Program-made: the position numbers and the translations under genes
Source: Vagococcus fluvialis
Lineage (GTDB): Bacteria > Bacillota > Bacilli > Lactobacillales > Vagococcaceae
Direction: 5' to 3'
DNA length: 51,246 nucleotides
Assembly (NCBI RefSeq): GCF_003337315.1
Contig: NZ_QPJV01000012.1
Location: 1 to 51,246, forward strand
Notes under the pieces: model-generated
What the model was told of the DNA's origin: nothing
The model's input: only the letters and a program-made list of their open reading frames with translations
Database searches by the model: none
Part shown: positions 27,548 to 35,211 of the stretch, piece by piece
Position numbering within the stretch: the first letter of the stretch is position 1
Layout of the letters: the number at the start of each line of letters is the position of its first letter

Positions 27548-27589
27548 AAACTGGAAAATAAGGATAAAAACTTATTTTTCAGTTTTTTT
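27548..27589 (+). terminator. Terminator of the glycerophosphodiesterase gene
   Basis: Stem AAACTGGAAAATAAG / CTTATTTTTCAGTTT with one mismatch, loop of 8, then seven T. Confidence 0.85.
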
Positions 27590-27681
27590 AGTAGTTATAT
27601 GCTATCTTTGTATGTTTAAACTGTGTATAAAGTAAAGTTTAAAAAACACAAGTCGCTGTATTAGTTTAATTATTATCCAAG

Positions 27682-27690
27682 TGGTATAAT
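27682..27690 (+). promoter_or_regulatory. Extended -10 promoter of the wall hydrolase gene
   Basis: TGG followed by a perfect TATAAT, 45 bp before the start codon; no good -35. Confidence 0.6.
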
Positions 27691-27734
27691 CGTTGGCGTT
27701 GGAATTTTTTATAGAGAGCAAGGGAAAATACAAA

Positions 27735-29261
27735 ATGAAGAAAAAAATGCTTATAGCAGTAGTTGTAGGAACATTAACAAGCGGTATTGTTTCACCAATA
27801 ATTGGCTATGCTGCTACTAACGAATTTGTGACTAAAGAGAGCCAAACTGAAACTTTAGTAACTGAAGAAGAACAACTTTCAGAAGAAGAAACAGTTGACA
27901 CATCTGAGGAAGAAACAACAATAAGTTCAGAAACAGAAGCGTCAACAGAAACAACTGAAAAAGAATCAACAACGACAACAGAATCTTCAGAAATAGAAGA
28001 AACAACAACTGAAACTAGTAATGAAACAACAGAAAGTTCGACAACAGAAGGAACAACTTCAAGTGAAGAACCTAAAAAAGAAGTGGTGACACCAAAAGAA
28101 CCTGTTAAAGAAGTAGCACCGATTATTTCAGAAATAGAGCAACCAAATACTGAAGTTTCGACTTCAGAAATAACAGTAGTTAAAAACCAATCAACAGAAG
28201 AATTTATCGAAAGTATTGGGGACAAGGCTAGAGAAGTTGGTCAAGAATATAATTTGTATGCCTCTGTAATGATTGCTCAAGCAATTCTTGAAACAGGATC
28301 AGGAACAAGTAAATTAAGCCAAAGTCCAAACTATAATCTTTTTGGTATCAAAGGTTCTTACAAAGGACAATCAGCTAATTTTTATACAAATGAAGATAAT
28401 GGAAAAGGTCAACTTTATACGATTCAAGCATCATTTAGAAAATACCCAAGTTATAAAGAATCTTTTGAAGATTATGCTGAACTTTTAACAAATGAAAAAG
28501 AAGGTAATGGTAGATTTTATAAAGGTGTTTTAAAAAATCAAGCCAAAGATTATAAAGAAGCAACTAAGTTTTTAACGGGTCGCTATGCTACTGATACTCA
28601 GTATGATCAAAAATTAAACAAATTAATTGAAACTTATGATTTAACTTTCTTTGATAAAAAGTTAGAAAAACAAGGTAGTATCCAAGCTGTTTACCACGAT
28701 GTAAAAGAAAAAGACACAATCGATAACTTATTAACTGAATACAAGATTACTAAAGAAGAATTATTAGCTTGGAATAAAACTATTAAAGAAGCTGATTTAC
28801 TGAAACAAAGTAAACTTGTTGTTGGACAAGAAAAAGTAACTAGTTACCCAATTAGAAACATTAAAACAAAACAAGAAAGTCGTTTTATTGTGCCATTAAA
28901 AGAAGGTTATGTTATCTCTAGCTCATTTGGTGATAGAGGGGCAGAACACCATAACGGAATTGATTTAGCTGTTCCTGAAAATACGTTAATTTATGCAAGT
29001 TCTAAAGGAAAAGTTACGGCTAAAGGATTTGACTCTTCTGCTGGTAATTATGTGATTTTAGAACATGAGAATGGCTTAAAAACAAGTTATTTCCATATGA
29101 ACCGTGTAGTAGTTAGCTTAAATCAAACTGTAGAGATGGGTGAGATGATTGGTTTTGTTGGTTCAACAGGGAACTCAACAGGTGCTCATTTACACTTTGC
29201 TATTAATACAGAACTATGGTCAGGTTACATGAATCCAGCAAATTATTTAAATTTTAAATAG
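27735..29261 (+). CDS. Bifunctional peptidoglycan hydrolase: GH73 glucosaminidase + LysM-like + M23 endopeptidase
   Basis: 508 residues, secreted. Signal peptide to about IIGYAAT; a Ser/Thr/Glu linker of about 125 residues (repeats such as STETTEKESTTTTES); a GH73 domain (about 155-320) with catalytic Glu in AILETGSG and the YNLFGIKG motif; a LysM-like segment (YHDVKEKDTIDNLL...LLKQSKLVVG); and a C-terminal M23 domain with zinc ligands in HNGIDLA and HLHF. It would cut both glycan strands and stem peptides. The start is the ATG at 27735 after AAGGG; the upstream frame (14 codons) is not part of a signal peptide. It is followed by a terminator before engB. Confidence 0.88.
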   Translation: MKKKMLIAVVVGTLTSGIVSPIIGYAATNEFVTKESQTETLVTEEEQLSEEETVDTSEEETTISSETEASTETTEKESTTTTESSEIEETTTETSNETTESSTTEGTTSSEEPKKEVVTPKEPVKEVAPIISEIEQPNTEVSTSEITVVKNQSTEEFIESIGDKAREVGQEYNLYASVMIAQAILETGSGTSKLSQSPNYNLFGIKGSYKGQSANFYTNEDNGKGQLYTIQASFRKYPSYKESFEDYAELLTNEKEGNGRFYKGVLKNQAKDYKEATKFLTGRYATDTQYDQKLNKLIETYDLTFFDKKLEKQGSIQAVYHDVKEKDTIDNLLTEYKITKEELLAWNKTIKEADLLKQSKLVVGQEKVTSYPIRNIKTKQESRFIVPLKEGYVISSSFGDRGAEHHNGIDLAVPENTLIYASSKGKVTAKGFDSSAGNYVILEHENGLKTSYFHMNRVVVSLNQTVEMGEMIGFVGSTGNSTGAHLHFAINTELWSGYMNPANYLNFK

Positions 29262-29269
29262 AAATCAAG

Positions 29270-29309
29270 TAGAAATGGATACTCCTAGTGTTCATTTCTT
29301 TCTTTTTTT
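29270..29309 (+). terminator. Terminator of the wall hydrolase gene
   Basis: Imperfect stem AGAAATGGATACT / AGTGTTCATTTCT, followed by TTCTTTTTTT. Confidence 0.7.
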
Positions 29310-29349
29310 GTTAAGATAGGAAAGACTAAAGAAAGAAAGTGGCGATAAC

Positions 29350-29931
29350 ATGAAAGTACATAATGCCGAAATCGTAATTAGTGCGGTTCAACCAGAACAA
29401 TACCCGAATACAAAATTACCAGAGATTGCCTTAGCAGGCCGTTCAAATGTTGGTAAATCTTCATTTATAAATACGCTTATTAACCGTAAAGGCTTAGCAA
29501 GAACATCTGGTAAACCAGGAAAAACTCAAACACTTAACTTCTATTTAATTGAGGAAGCTCTTCATTTTGTAGATGTTCCAGGCTATGGTTATGCTAAAGT
29601 TTCTAAAACAGAACGTGCTAAATGGGGTAAGATGATTGAAACTTATATTACTGAAAGAGAGCAATTAAAAGCAGTTGTTTCACTTGTAGATATGAGACAT
29701 GATCCAACAGCTGATGATATTCAAATGTATGAATTTCTAAAATATTATAATATTCCAGTGATTGTTGTAGCAACAAAATGTGACAAAATTAAAAAAAATC
29801 AATGGAATAAACATGAATCAGCTATTAAGAAAAAATTGAATTTTGATCCTAGTGATGATTTTATTGTTTTCTCTTCTGAAACAAAAGAAGGCAAAGAAAA
29901 AGCTTGGGAAGCTATTGAAAAATATTTATAA
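29350..29931 (+). CDS. engB: Ribosome biogenesis GTPase EngB (YsxC/YihA)
   Basis: 193 residues, standard for this essential GTPase of 50S subunit assembly. G1 GRSNVGKS, G2 GKTQT, G3 DVPGYG, G4 TKCDK and G5 SSETKEG are all present. AAAGAAAGTGG is a modest binding site before the ATG. In many Firmicutes engB directly follows clpX (or clpX-lon); here about 15.5 kb separate them, so pstS-phoPR, copYA and others appear to have been placed between, or the order has been rearranged. Confidence 0.95.
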   Translation: MKVHNAEIVISAVQPEQYPNTKLPEIALAGRSNVGKSSFINTLINRKGLARTSGKPGKTQTLNFYLIEEALHFVDVPGYGYAKVSKTERAKWGKMIETYITEREQLKAVVSLVDMRHDPTADDIQMYEFLKYYNIPVIVVATKCDKIKKNQWNKHESAIKKKLNFDPSDDFIVFSSETKEGKEKAWEAIEKYL

Positions 29932-29942
29932 AAAATAAAACA

Positions 29943-29981
29943 GACTCATGAAAGAGTATTTATCTTTTATGAGTTTTTTTG
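29943..29981 (+). terminator. Terminator of engB
   Basis: Stem ACTCATGAAAGA / TCTTTTATGAGT with a G-U pair, followed by seven T. Confidence 0.85.
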
Positions 29982-30086
29982 TTTAGAATTATTTTTTTGA
30001 CAAAATACTTATATTATATTTAAGAAGGAGAATAGAAGAATAAGATAAATCTTTTTATTTTTTAAGAAAGACAAAGGATGTTAGAT

Positions 30087-30386
30087 ATGAGTATAAAAGA
30101 ATACTTAATTCTGAATTGTTTAATTTTTATGTTTGGGAGTAGTTTGGGATCATTTTTTATTTTGGTTATTTCTAGAGTTGCTAATAAGCAGTCTATTGTA
30201 TTACCTAAATCTCATTGTACTAGTTGTAAAAATAAGCTTAGTTGGTACGAGATGATTCCAGTTTTTTCGTGGATTTATTTACATGGAAAATGTCGAAAAT
30301 GTAAAACACGAATCCCTATTAGTTATGTACTAATTGAGAGCTTTTCAGGACTTTTGATGCTTGTTTGTTATCATTTATTAGGATGA
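30087..30386 (+). pseudogene. Truncated type IV prepilin peptidase (N-terminal domain only)
   Basis: 99 residues. It has the first membrane helix with GSSLGSFF, the two-cysteine-pair domain (CTSC and CRKC, WYEMIPVFSWIYLHGKC) and the second helix, then stops at a TGA. Full ComC/PilD enzymes run to about 220-250 residues and carry the GxGD aspartyl protease site in the missing part; no remnant of it is found downstream. Without that half it cannot process prepilins. A stand-alone domain of other function is less likely. The start is ATG 30087, nine bases after AAAGG; the ATG at 30078 abuts that site. Confidence 0.7.
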
Positions 30387-30413
30387 CACAATCAAACAGT
30401 TGGAAAACCATCT

Positions 30414-30451
30414 AAAAAAAGTGATTCCATTTATTTGGAATCACTTTTTTC
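30414..30451. terminator. Bidirectional terminator overlapping the end of the 57-residue ORF
   Basis: Stem AAAGTGATTCCA / TGGAATCACTTT with loop TTTAT; six or seven T on either strand. The stop codon of the minus-strand gene lies in its loop. Confidence 0.85.
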
Positions 30452-30604
30452 ATTGTCTTTAAATGTGACAGTTGCATTTGTTATATCCACTTTAAATTGC
30501 GTGTTTTTGTTAATGGCTTTTTCGTTTTCTTTTTTATCTGGGTCAATAGCAAATTCTTCAAATAATTTTTCTAAACTATCTTTTTTCTTAAAGGTCATTC
30601 CCAT
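30431..30604 (-). CDS. Small hypothetical protein
   Basis: 57 residues, charged and soluble (starts MGMTFKKKDSLEKLFEEFAID). It resembles short Lactobacillales proteins beginning with a TFKKKD/LEKLF pattern, but I cannot name the family with certainty. It is supported by AAAGGGGGA before the ATG at 30604, an extended -10 (TGA TATGAT) about 25 bp further up, and a terminator whose hairpin includes the last codons. The frame's earlier start (30634) is upstream of the binding site. Confidence 0.6.
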   Translation of the reverse strand: MGMTFKKKDSLEKLFEEFAIDPDKKENEKAINKNTQFKVDITNATVTFKDNEKSDSK

Positions 30605-30647
30605 AAGTAATCCCCCTTTATTTTTTACTATCATATCACAATTTTAG

Positions 30648-31766
30648 TTAATTAGGGTAGATATAGCTATTAGGTTTGCTGCGATAATTTTCAAAATCTG
30701 TGCTTTTTTCAAGACACCAATCGGCCAATGTTTTACCGATAATCGGTCCAGTTGTTAAGCCAGAGGAACCTAATCCGCTAGCCACTAATAAATTAGGTAA
30801 GGTACTAATTTCTCCAAAGAAGGGAGAAAAATCAGAGGTATAAGCACGAGTTCCGATTCTAGTGTGTTTTATATCGAAATTAGCTAAGTCTTTCATTATG
30901 TTTGTTCCTTGTTCTTTTAAGGTATTTAATACGTCTGGTTCTTTTTCTAAGTTAAAACCTGCTTCGTTTTGATGAGTTGCTCCAATTAAAATTTTTCCTT
31001 GATCAAATGGAATAATATCTGTTTCACCAACAGGCATAATAACAGGCCAGTTTGTTGTATCTAGATTAGTATCTAATTCAATTAATTGCCCCTTTTGAGG
31101 TCTAACATCAACATAAAAATTTAAAGGACGTAGCAACTCACCAATCCAAGCACCGCTTGCTAAAACTAATTGGTCAAAGGTATAAATGTTATTATTACTT
31201 GTTACTTGCCACTGATTATCAATGTAATTAATAGCAGTTACTTTATCTGAGATAATAGTATTTCCTAGAGATTTAACTTCATGTGTTAGAGCAGATACTA
31301 AAGCAGCTCCATCAATTTTAGCACCACCTGAAATATATAAAGCATCATCCTCAATGGAAATATTAGGAATGTATGTCTTAATTTCTGTTGGTGTTAAAGT
31401 AGCAATCTCACCAATTTCTGGTGCATCAATCTTTCGTTCAGTTGCTAATTTTTCAAGTTTTTCTAATAGTTTTGGATTTTTTTTATATAGTAAGGTTCCT
31501 GTTTGCTGATAAATAGGTGCTGTATCTGTTGTTTCACTTAAGTCTTTTATTAAGGTGTGGTAAAATTTAGCTCCTTCTTTTGCTAAAAAATACCATTCTT
31601 TATTTCTTCTTTGAGATAGCCAAGGGGAGATAATTCCAGCTGCTGCTGAAGTAGCTTGTCCAACGCCATCATCAAAAACAGTAATCTCTTGCCCTTCTTT
31701 TGCTAAGTAGTAAGCAGTAGTAGAACCAACGATACCAGCTCCAATAATACCAATTTTTTTTGTCAT
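30648..31766 (-). CDS. FAD-dependent amine oxidoreductase (D-amino acid/glycine oxidase DadA-ThiO family)
   Basis: 372 residues. N-terminal FAD Rossmann motif GIIGAGIVGSTTAYYLA; family landmarks include GATSAAAGIISPWLS-type region and the C-terminal LPNLLVASGLGSSGLTTGPIIG closing the FAD site. Such enzymes oxidatively deaminate glycine, sarcosine or D-amino acids; the substrate cannot be read from sequence. There is no membrane helix. The start is the ATG at 31766 after AAGAGGC. It is preceded by a terminator for the upstream exporter gene, so it is separately transcribed (TATACT at 31803-31808 is a possible -10). Confidence 0.82.
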   Translation of the reverse strand: MTKKIGIIGAGIVGSTTAYYLAKEGQEITVFDDGVGQATSAAAGIISPWLSQRRNKEWYFLAKEGAKFYHTLIKDLSETTDTAPIYQQTGTLLYKKNPKLLEKLEKLATERKIDAPEIGEIATLTPTEIKTYIPNISIEDDALYISGGAKIDGAALVSALTHEVKSLGNTIISDKVTAINYIDNQWQVTSNNNIYTFDQLVLASGAWIGELLRPLNFYVDVRPQKGQLIELDTNLDTTNWPVIMPVGETDIIPFDQGKILIGATHQNEAGFNLEKEPDVLNTLKEQGTNIMKDLANFDIKHTRIGTRAYTSDFSPFFGEISTLPNLLVASGLGSSGLTTGPIIGKTLADWCLEKSTDFENYRSKPNSYIYPN

Positions 31767-31812
31767 ATTTATTGCCTCTTTCAAAATATAATTATTGTTC
31801 TTAGTATAACAA

Positions 31813-31850
31813 AAAACTAGTTAAGAACTAAAAAATTCTTAACTAGTTTT
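31813..31850 (-). terminator. Terminator of the cation exporter gene
   Basis: A 15-bp perfect stem (31813-31827 with 31836-31850), followed by six T on the minus strand. Confidence 0.88.
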
Positions 31851-31853
31851 GAT

Positions 31854-32723
31854 TTATTCAACTGGTTCTACGTGAACATCAATATCAAAAATATCAAAAG
31901 TTGCTTTTAATTCTTGTTCCATACAATCCACGATTTCATGACTTTCTCTAACAGTTAAGTCAGGATTCATTCTTACTGTAATATCAAGAAAAACATTAGC
32001 ACCAAGAGTTCTAGCTCTTAAAACAGTTACTTCTTCAATGCCAGATGTTTTAAGGATTTCTTCTTTGTAAGCAACTAATTTTTCACGGTCAAAACCATCT
32101 GATAGTGAGAAAGTACTTTCTCTAAAAATATCAAAGGCAGTTTTTAAAATAATTAACGCAATAATTAAAGCAGTTAGTGTATCTAACCAAGCTAAGTTGA
32201 AAGTAGCAGTAAAGACGGCAATAGCAGCACCTAAACTTGTTAGCATATCGCTAAAATTATCTTTAGCGACAGCTTGGAGGGAACTACTATTATATTTTTC
32301 ACCAAGCTTTTTATTGTATAAATAAACTAAAAACATCACAACAGCTGAGAAAATACCAACAGCTGCAGCAATTGGTTCAGGTTGTTGAATATTTCTATTA
32401 ATAACGGATTTAATACCGCTAATTAAAACTTCAAAACCAACAGCAAACATAATCAATGAAGTTAGTAAGCTAGCTACATTTTCAGCTTTCCAGTGTCCGT
32501 ATCTGTGTTCATTGTCAGCAGGCTTTCTTGAAACCATTAATCCAATTAGAATTGCAACAGAAGCAATCGTATCTGTAAAGTTGTTAAGTCCATCTGCGTA
32601 GAGGGCCTTTGAGTTAGCGTAACTTCCGACACCTAATTTTAAAAGAGCTAGGAAAACGTAGGCGATAATACTAACAATAGCTCCTTTTTCTGCTTGTTTT
32701 AATTCGGCACTTCTTTTTGACAT
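31854..32723 (-). CDS. Cation diffusion facilitator, probably a Mn(II) exporter (MntE-like)
   Basis: 289 residues with six membrane helices and a C-terminal cytoplasmic ferredoxin-like domain. The metal sites in helices 2 and 5 are NNFTD (NxxxD) and DNFSD (DxxxD). As I recall, Zn transporters use HxxxD here while manganese CDF proteins use N/DxxxD with DxxxD, so Mn export is favoured, with Fe or Zn less likely. The start is ATG 32723 after AAGGAG; the frame extends 29 codons upstream without a site. TATACT preceded by TGT (32759-32767) is a likely extended -10. Confidence 0.83.
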   Translation of the reverse strand: MSKRSAELKQAEKGAIVSIIAYVFLALLKLGVGSYANSKALYADGLNNFTDTIASVAILIGLMVSRKPADNEHRYGHWKAENVASLLTSLIMFAVGFEVLISGIKSVINRNIQQPEPIAAAVGIFSAVVMFLVYLYNKKLGEKYNSSSLQAVAKDNFSDMLTSLGAAIAVFTATFNLAWLDTLTALIIALIILKTAFDIFRESTFSLSDGFDREKLVAYKEEILKTSGIEEVTVLRARTLGANVFLDITVRMNPDLTVRESHEIVDCMEQELKATFDIFDIDVHVEPVE

Positions 32724-32835
32724 GTATGGTTCGACTCCTTTTTTATGACTGAATGAAAGTATAACAGACCAAATAGGTTTTAGAAAAGGTGGAAAATAAT
32801 AATTAAGCACTCCTAAAAATATCTACTAGGGGAAA

Positions 32836-32880
32836 CAAAAAATAAGAAGAACACTAAGCTTGAGCTCCAGTATTCTTCTT
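32836..32880 (-). terminator. Terminator of the 88-residue ORF
   Basis: Stem AAGAAGAATACT / AGTGTTCTTCTT (one G-U pair) enclosing an inner GCT/AGC hairpin, followed by TATTTTTTG on the minus strand. Confidence 0.8.
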
Positions 32881-32890
32881 AATATAGGTT

Positions 32891-33157
32891 TTAAATTTTT
32901 TCGTTAATAGAAACGCCATTAATATTGTTGACTGCTGATAAATTAATACGCTCATCATAAGCAGAGTCAGTCCCAACAATTGAGAAGTTTAGGTAAAGAT
33001 CTTCTCCTTGATAAACTAGTTCAAAGAAATCGATATCTAGGTGAACACTTCTTTTTGTATTGTTATAAACAATAATTAGTATCCCTTTTTCAAGATAAAG
33101 AGATGTCTTTAAAATACTATTTGTAATCTCAACTAGAGATAATTTTTTTCTAGACAT
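32891..33157 (-). CDS. Hypothetical small protein
   Basis: 88 residues, soluble, mixed beta-rich composition (ILIIVYNNTKRSVHLDIDFFELVYQ). I do not recognise the family. The gene looks real: ATG 33157 stands eight bases after AAGGAG, a consensus-like promoter lies upstream, and a terminator follows. It is monocistronic, between the cation exporter and the aminotransferase. Confidence 0.65.
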   Translation of the reverse strand: MSRKKLSLVEITNSILKTSLYLEKGILIIVYNNTKRSVHLDIDFFELVYQGEDLYLNFSIVGTDSAYDERINLSAVNNINGVSINEKI

Positions 33158-33182
33158 ATACATCACTCCTTAAAATAAGTTT

Positions 33183-33211
33183 ATCATAGCAATTAACAGA
33201 GGAAAAGTAAA
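33183..33211 (-). promoter_or_regulatory. Promoter of the 88-residue ORF
   Basis: Minus strand: -35 TTTACT (33211-33206), 17-bp spacer, -10 TATGAT (33188-33183) preceded by TGC. Confidence 0.65.
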
Positions 33212-33264
33212 AAATCTTATTTTTTAATAGATTTATTAAACAACTGAACCTATTTTTAATGTTA

Positions 33265-34413
33265 TTAAAATTCTAGTTTTTCAATTTTGTCAAAGGCTTC
33301 TTTTAATACATCAATACTTTGTGTAGCGGCCAGTCTGATGTAGTTGTCTCCAGAATTTCCAAATGCTTTACCAGGAATTACTAAGACTTGTTGTTCTTGA
33401 AGTAACTTAGTTGCAAAATCCATGGAAGTTAAACCAGATGCTGAGATATTAATAAAAGCATACATACTTCCTTTAACAGGATGTAAACTTAAGAATGGAA
33501 TCTCCTTAACACGTTTTTCAACATATTCTAAGCGTTCTTTAAAAACAGCAACAACTTCAGGCACTAATTCTTGGTAGTTATTTAGAGCATAAATACCAGC
33601 TCGCTGAGAGGGGGTTGGTGCTGAGAAAGTAATGTCCTCGTTTAATAATTTGCAGGTAGCATTAATATAATCTGGTGCAATCATGTAGCCAATTCTCCAG
33701 CCAGTCATAGCAAAAGCTTTAGAAAAACTACTAAAAGTAATCGTATGATTTGGAGCAAAAGTTGCCATAGGTGTGAAGCCTTCATAGAAACTAAAGGCCT
33801 CATAAACTTCATCTGATAAAATAAAGAAATCGTGCTCAATAGCTAAATCAGCAATCTCTTTAAATGTTTCTTTAGAGAAAACAGCACCAGTTGGGTTATT
33901 TGGTGAATTAATAATAATCGCTTTTGTTTTAGATGTAATTGCCGCTTTCAAGATATCAATATTGATTTGGAACTCATCCTCCTCAAAAGTTGGGATGATA
34001 ACAGGTGTTCCACCTGCTTCAATGACTTGAGTTCTGTAAGGCGAGAAGAAGGGCTCGTGAATGATAACTTCGTCCTCTTTATTAAGTAGAACTTGTAATG
34101 TTAAATACATCCCTTGTAGTGCTCCTACAGTGGCGCGAACTTGATTTTTTTCAAAGTTTAAATCATATTGTTTTTGATAAAAATTAATCACGCTTTCAAT
34201 AAAATCAGCACTACCATCTGATGCTGTATAATGAGTATGTCCATTTTTAACATCTTCAAACGCAGCTTGGCTAATGGCTAAATTAGTAACTAAATCTGGG
34301 TCACCAATTGATAAATTTAAAAGGTTATCCATTTGGCTAGCCATAGTTGTAAAATCCATTAAAATATTTTCTTCAGGGTGTTGATAAAAGGTTTTTAAGT
34401 ATCTTGAATCCAT
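33265..34413 (-). CDS. Pyridoxal phosphate-dependent aminotransferase (class I/II)
   Basis: 382 residues. Fold-type I aminotransferase with the PLP-binding lysine in SSFSKAFAMTGWRIGY, the NSPNNPTGAVFS motif, DEVYEAF, and the phosphate-binding Arg in YIRLAATQ. This is the broad AspC/PatA/AlaT-like group, so the amino donor is not predictable. Start ATG after AGGAGGAT. It lies downstream of the amino-acid ABC transporter in the same direction, but a terminator separates the units. Confidence 0.85.
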   Translation of the reverse strand: MDSRYLKTFYQHPEENILMDFTTMASQMDNLLNLSIGDPDLVTNLAISQAAFEDVKNGHTHYTASDGSADFIESVINFYQKQYDLNFEKNQVRATVGALQGMYLTLQVLLNKEDEVIIHEPFFSPYRTQVIEAGGTPVIIPTFEEDEFQINIDILKAAITSKTKAIIINSPNNPTGAVFSKETFKEIADLAIEHDFFILSDEVYEAFSFYEGFTPMATFAPNHTITFSSFSKAFAMTGWRIGYMIAPDYINATCKLLNEDITFSAPTPSQRAGIYALNNYQELVPEVVAVFKERLEYVEKRVKEIPFLSLHPVKGSMYAFINISASGLTSMDFATKLLQEQQVLVIPGKAFGNSGDNYIRLAATQSIDVLKEAFDKIEKLEF

Positions 34414-34438
34414 CGTAATCCTCCTATTATGTCAAAAT

Positions 34439-34469
34439 AAAAAAGGCAGCTTTTTATAGTTGCCTTTTT
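34439..34469 (-). terminator. Terminator of the amino-acid ABC transporter operon
   Basis: Stem AAAAAGGCAGC / GTTGCCTTTTT with a loop of about 8, then six T on the minus strand. Confidence 0.85.
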
Positions 34470-34488
34470 ATTTATGTGTCTATTTGTA

Positions 34489-35211
34489 TTATAACACTTT
34501 ACTTAAGAAATCTTGTGTTCTGCTGTTTTGTGGGTTTGTGAAAATCTCTTCTGGAGTAGCATCTTCTTGAACAATTCCATCAGCCATAAAAATGACACGA
34601 TCTGCTACTTCTCGGGCAAATCCCATTTCATGAGTCACAACAACCATCGTCATACCTTCTTTAGCTAAGTCTTTCATAACTGCTAATACTTCACCAACCA
34701 TTTCTGGGTCAAGGGCTGATGTTGGTTCATCAAAAAGCATGACATCTGGATTCATAGCAAGAGCTCTGGCGATTGCCACACGTTGCTGTTGTCCACCTGA
34801 AAGTTGAGAGGGGAAGCTAGTTGCTTTATCTTTAAGACCAACACGCTCTAAAAGTGTTAGAGCAGTTGCTTCGGCTTCTTTAGGGTCTTCACCTTTTACT
34901 TTAATAGGGCTAATAGTTAAATTTTCTAGCACTGATTTATGAGGGAAGAGGTTAAATCCTTGGAACACCATTCCCATTTTTTGACGTAGTTGATTGATAT
35001 CTGTTTTTGAGTCAGTTAAATCAACACCTTCAAAATTAATGGTTCCTGTTGTAGGTTGTTCCAAAAGATTTAAACATCTTAAAAAGGTACTTTTACCACT
35101 TCCAGAAGGGCCGATTACCACAACTACTTCACCTTTATTAATAGTCAGGTCAATTCCTTTTAAAACTTCATTTTTATCAAATGTTTTTGTTAAACCTTCA
35201 ATATTAATCAT
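34489..35211 (-). CDS. Polar amino acid ABC transporter, ATP-binding protein (GlnQ-like)
   Basis: 241 residues. Walker [11 protein letters not shown]-loop [10 protein letters not shown], signature [15 protein letters not shown], Walker [15 protein letters not shown] and the switch His in VTHEMGF. It powers the fused permease encoded just upstream. The start is ATG 35211, eight bases after AAAGGAG; the ATG overlaps the end of the permease gene by eight bases, so the two are translationally coupled. Confidence 0.92.
   Translation of the reverse strand: MINIEGLTKTFDKNEVLKGIDLTINKGEVVVVIGPSGSGKSTFLRCLNLLEQPTTGTINFEGVDLTDSKTDINQLRQKMGMVFQGFNLFPHKSVLENLTISPIKVKGEDPKEAEATALTLLERVGLKDKATSFPSQLSGGQQQRVAIARALAMNPDVMLFDEPTSALDPEMVGEVLAVMKDLAKEGMTMVVVTHEMGFAREVADRVIFMADGIVQEDATPEEIFTNPQNSRTQDFLSKVL

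Noticed and set aside
27806-28225. Long minus-strand open frame (139 codons) opposite the wall hydrolase linker
   Set aside because: It is the reverse of a Ser/Thr/Glu repeat, giving a Ser/Val-rich artefact with no ribosome binding site.
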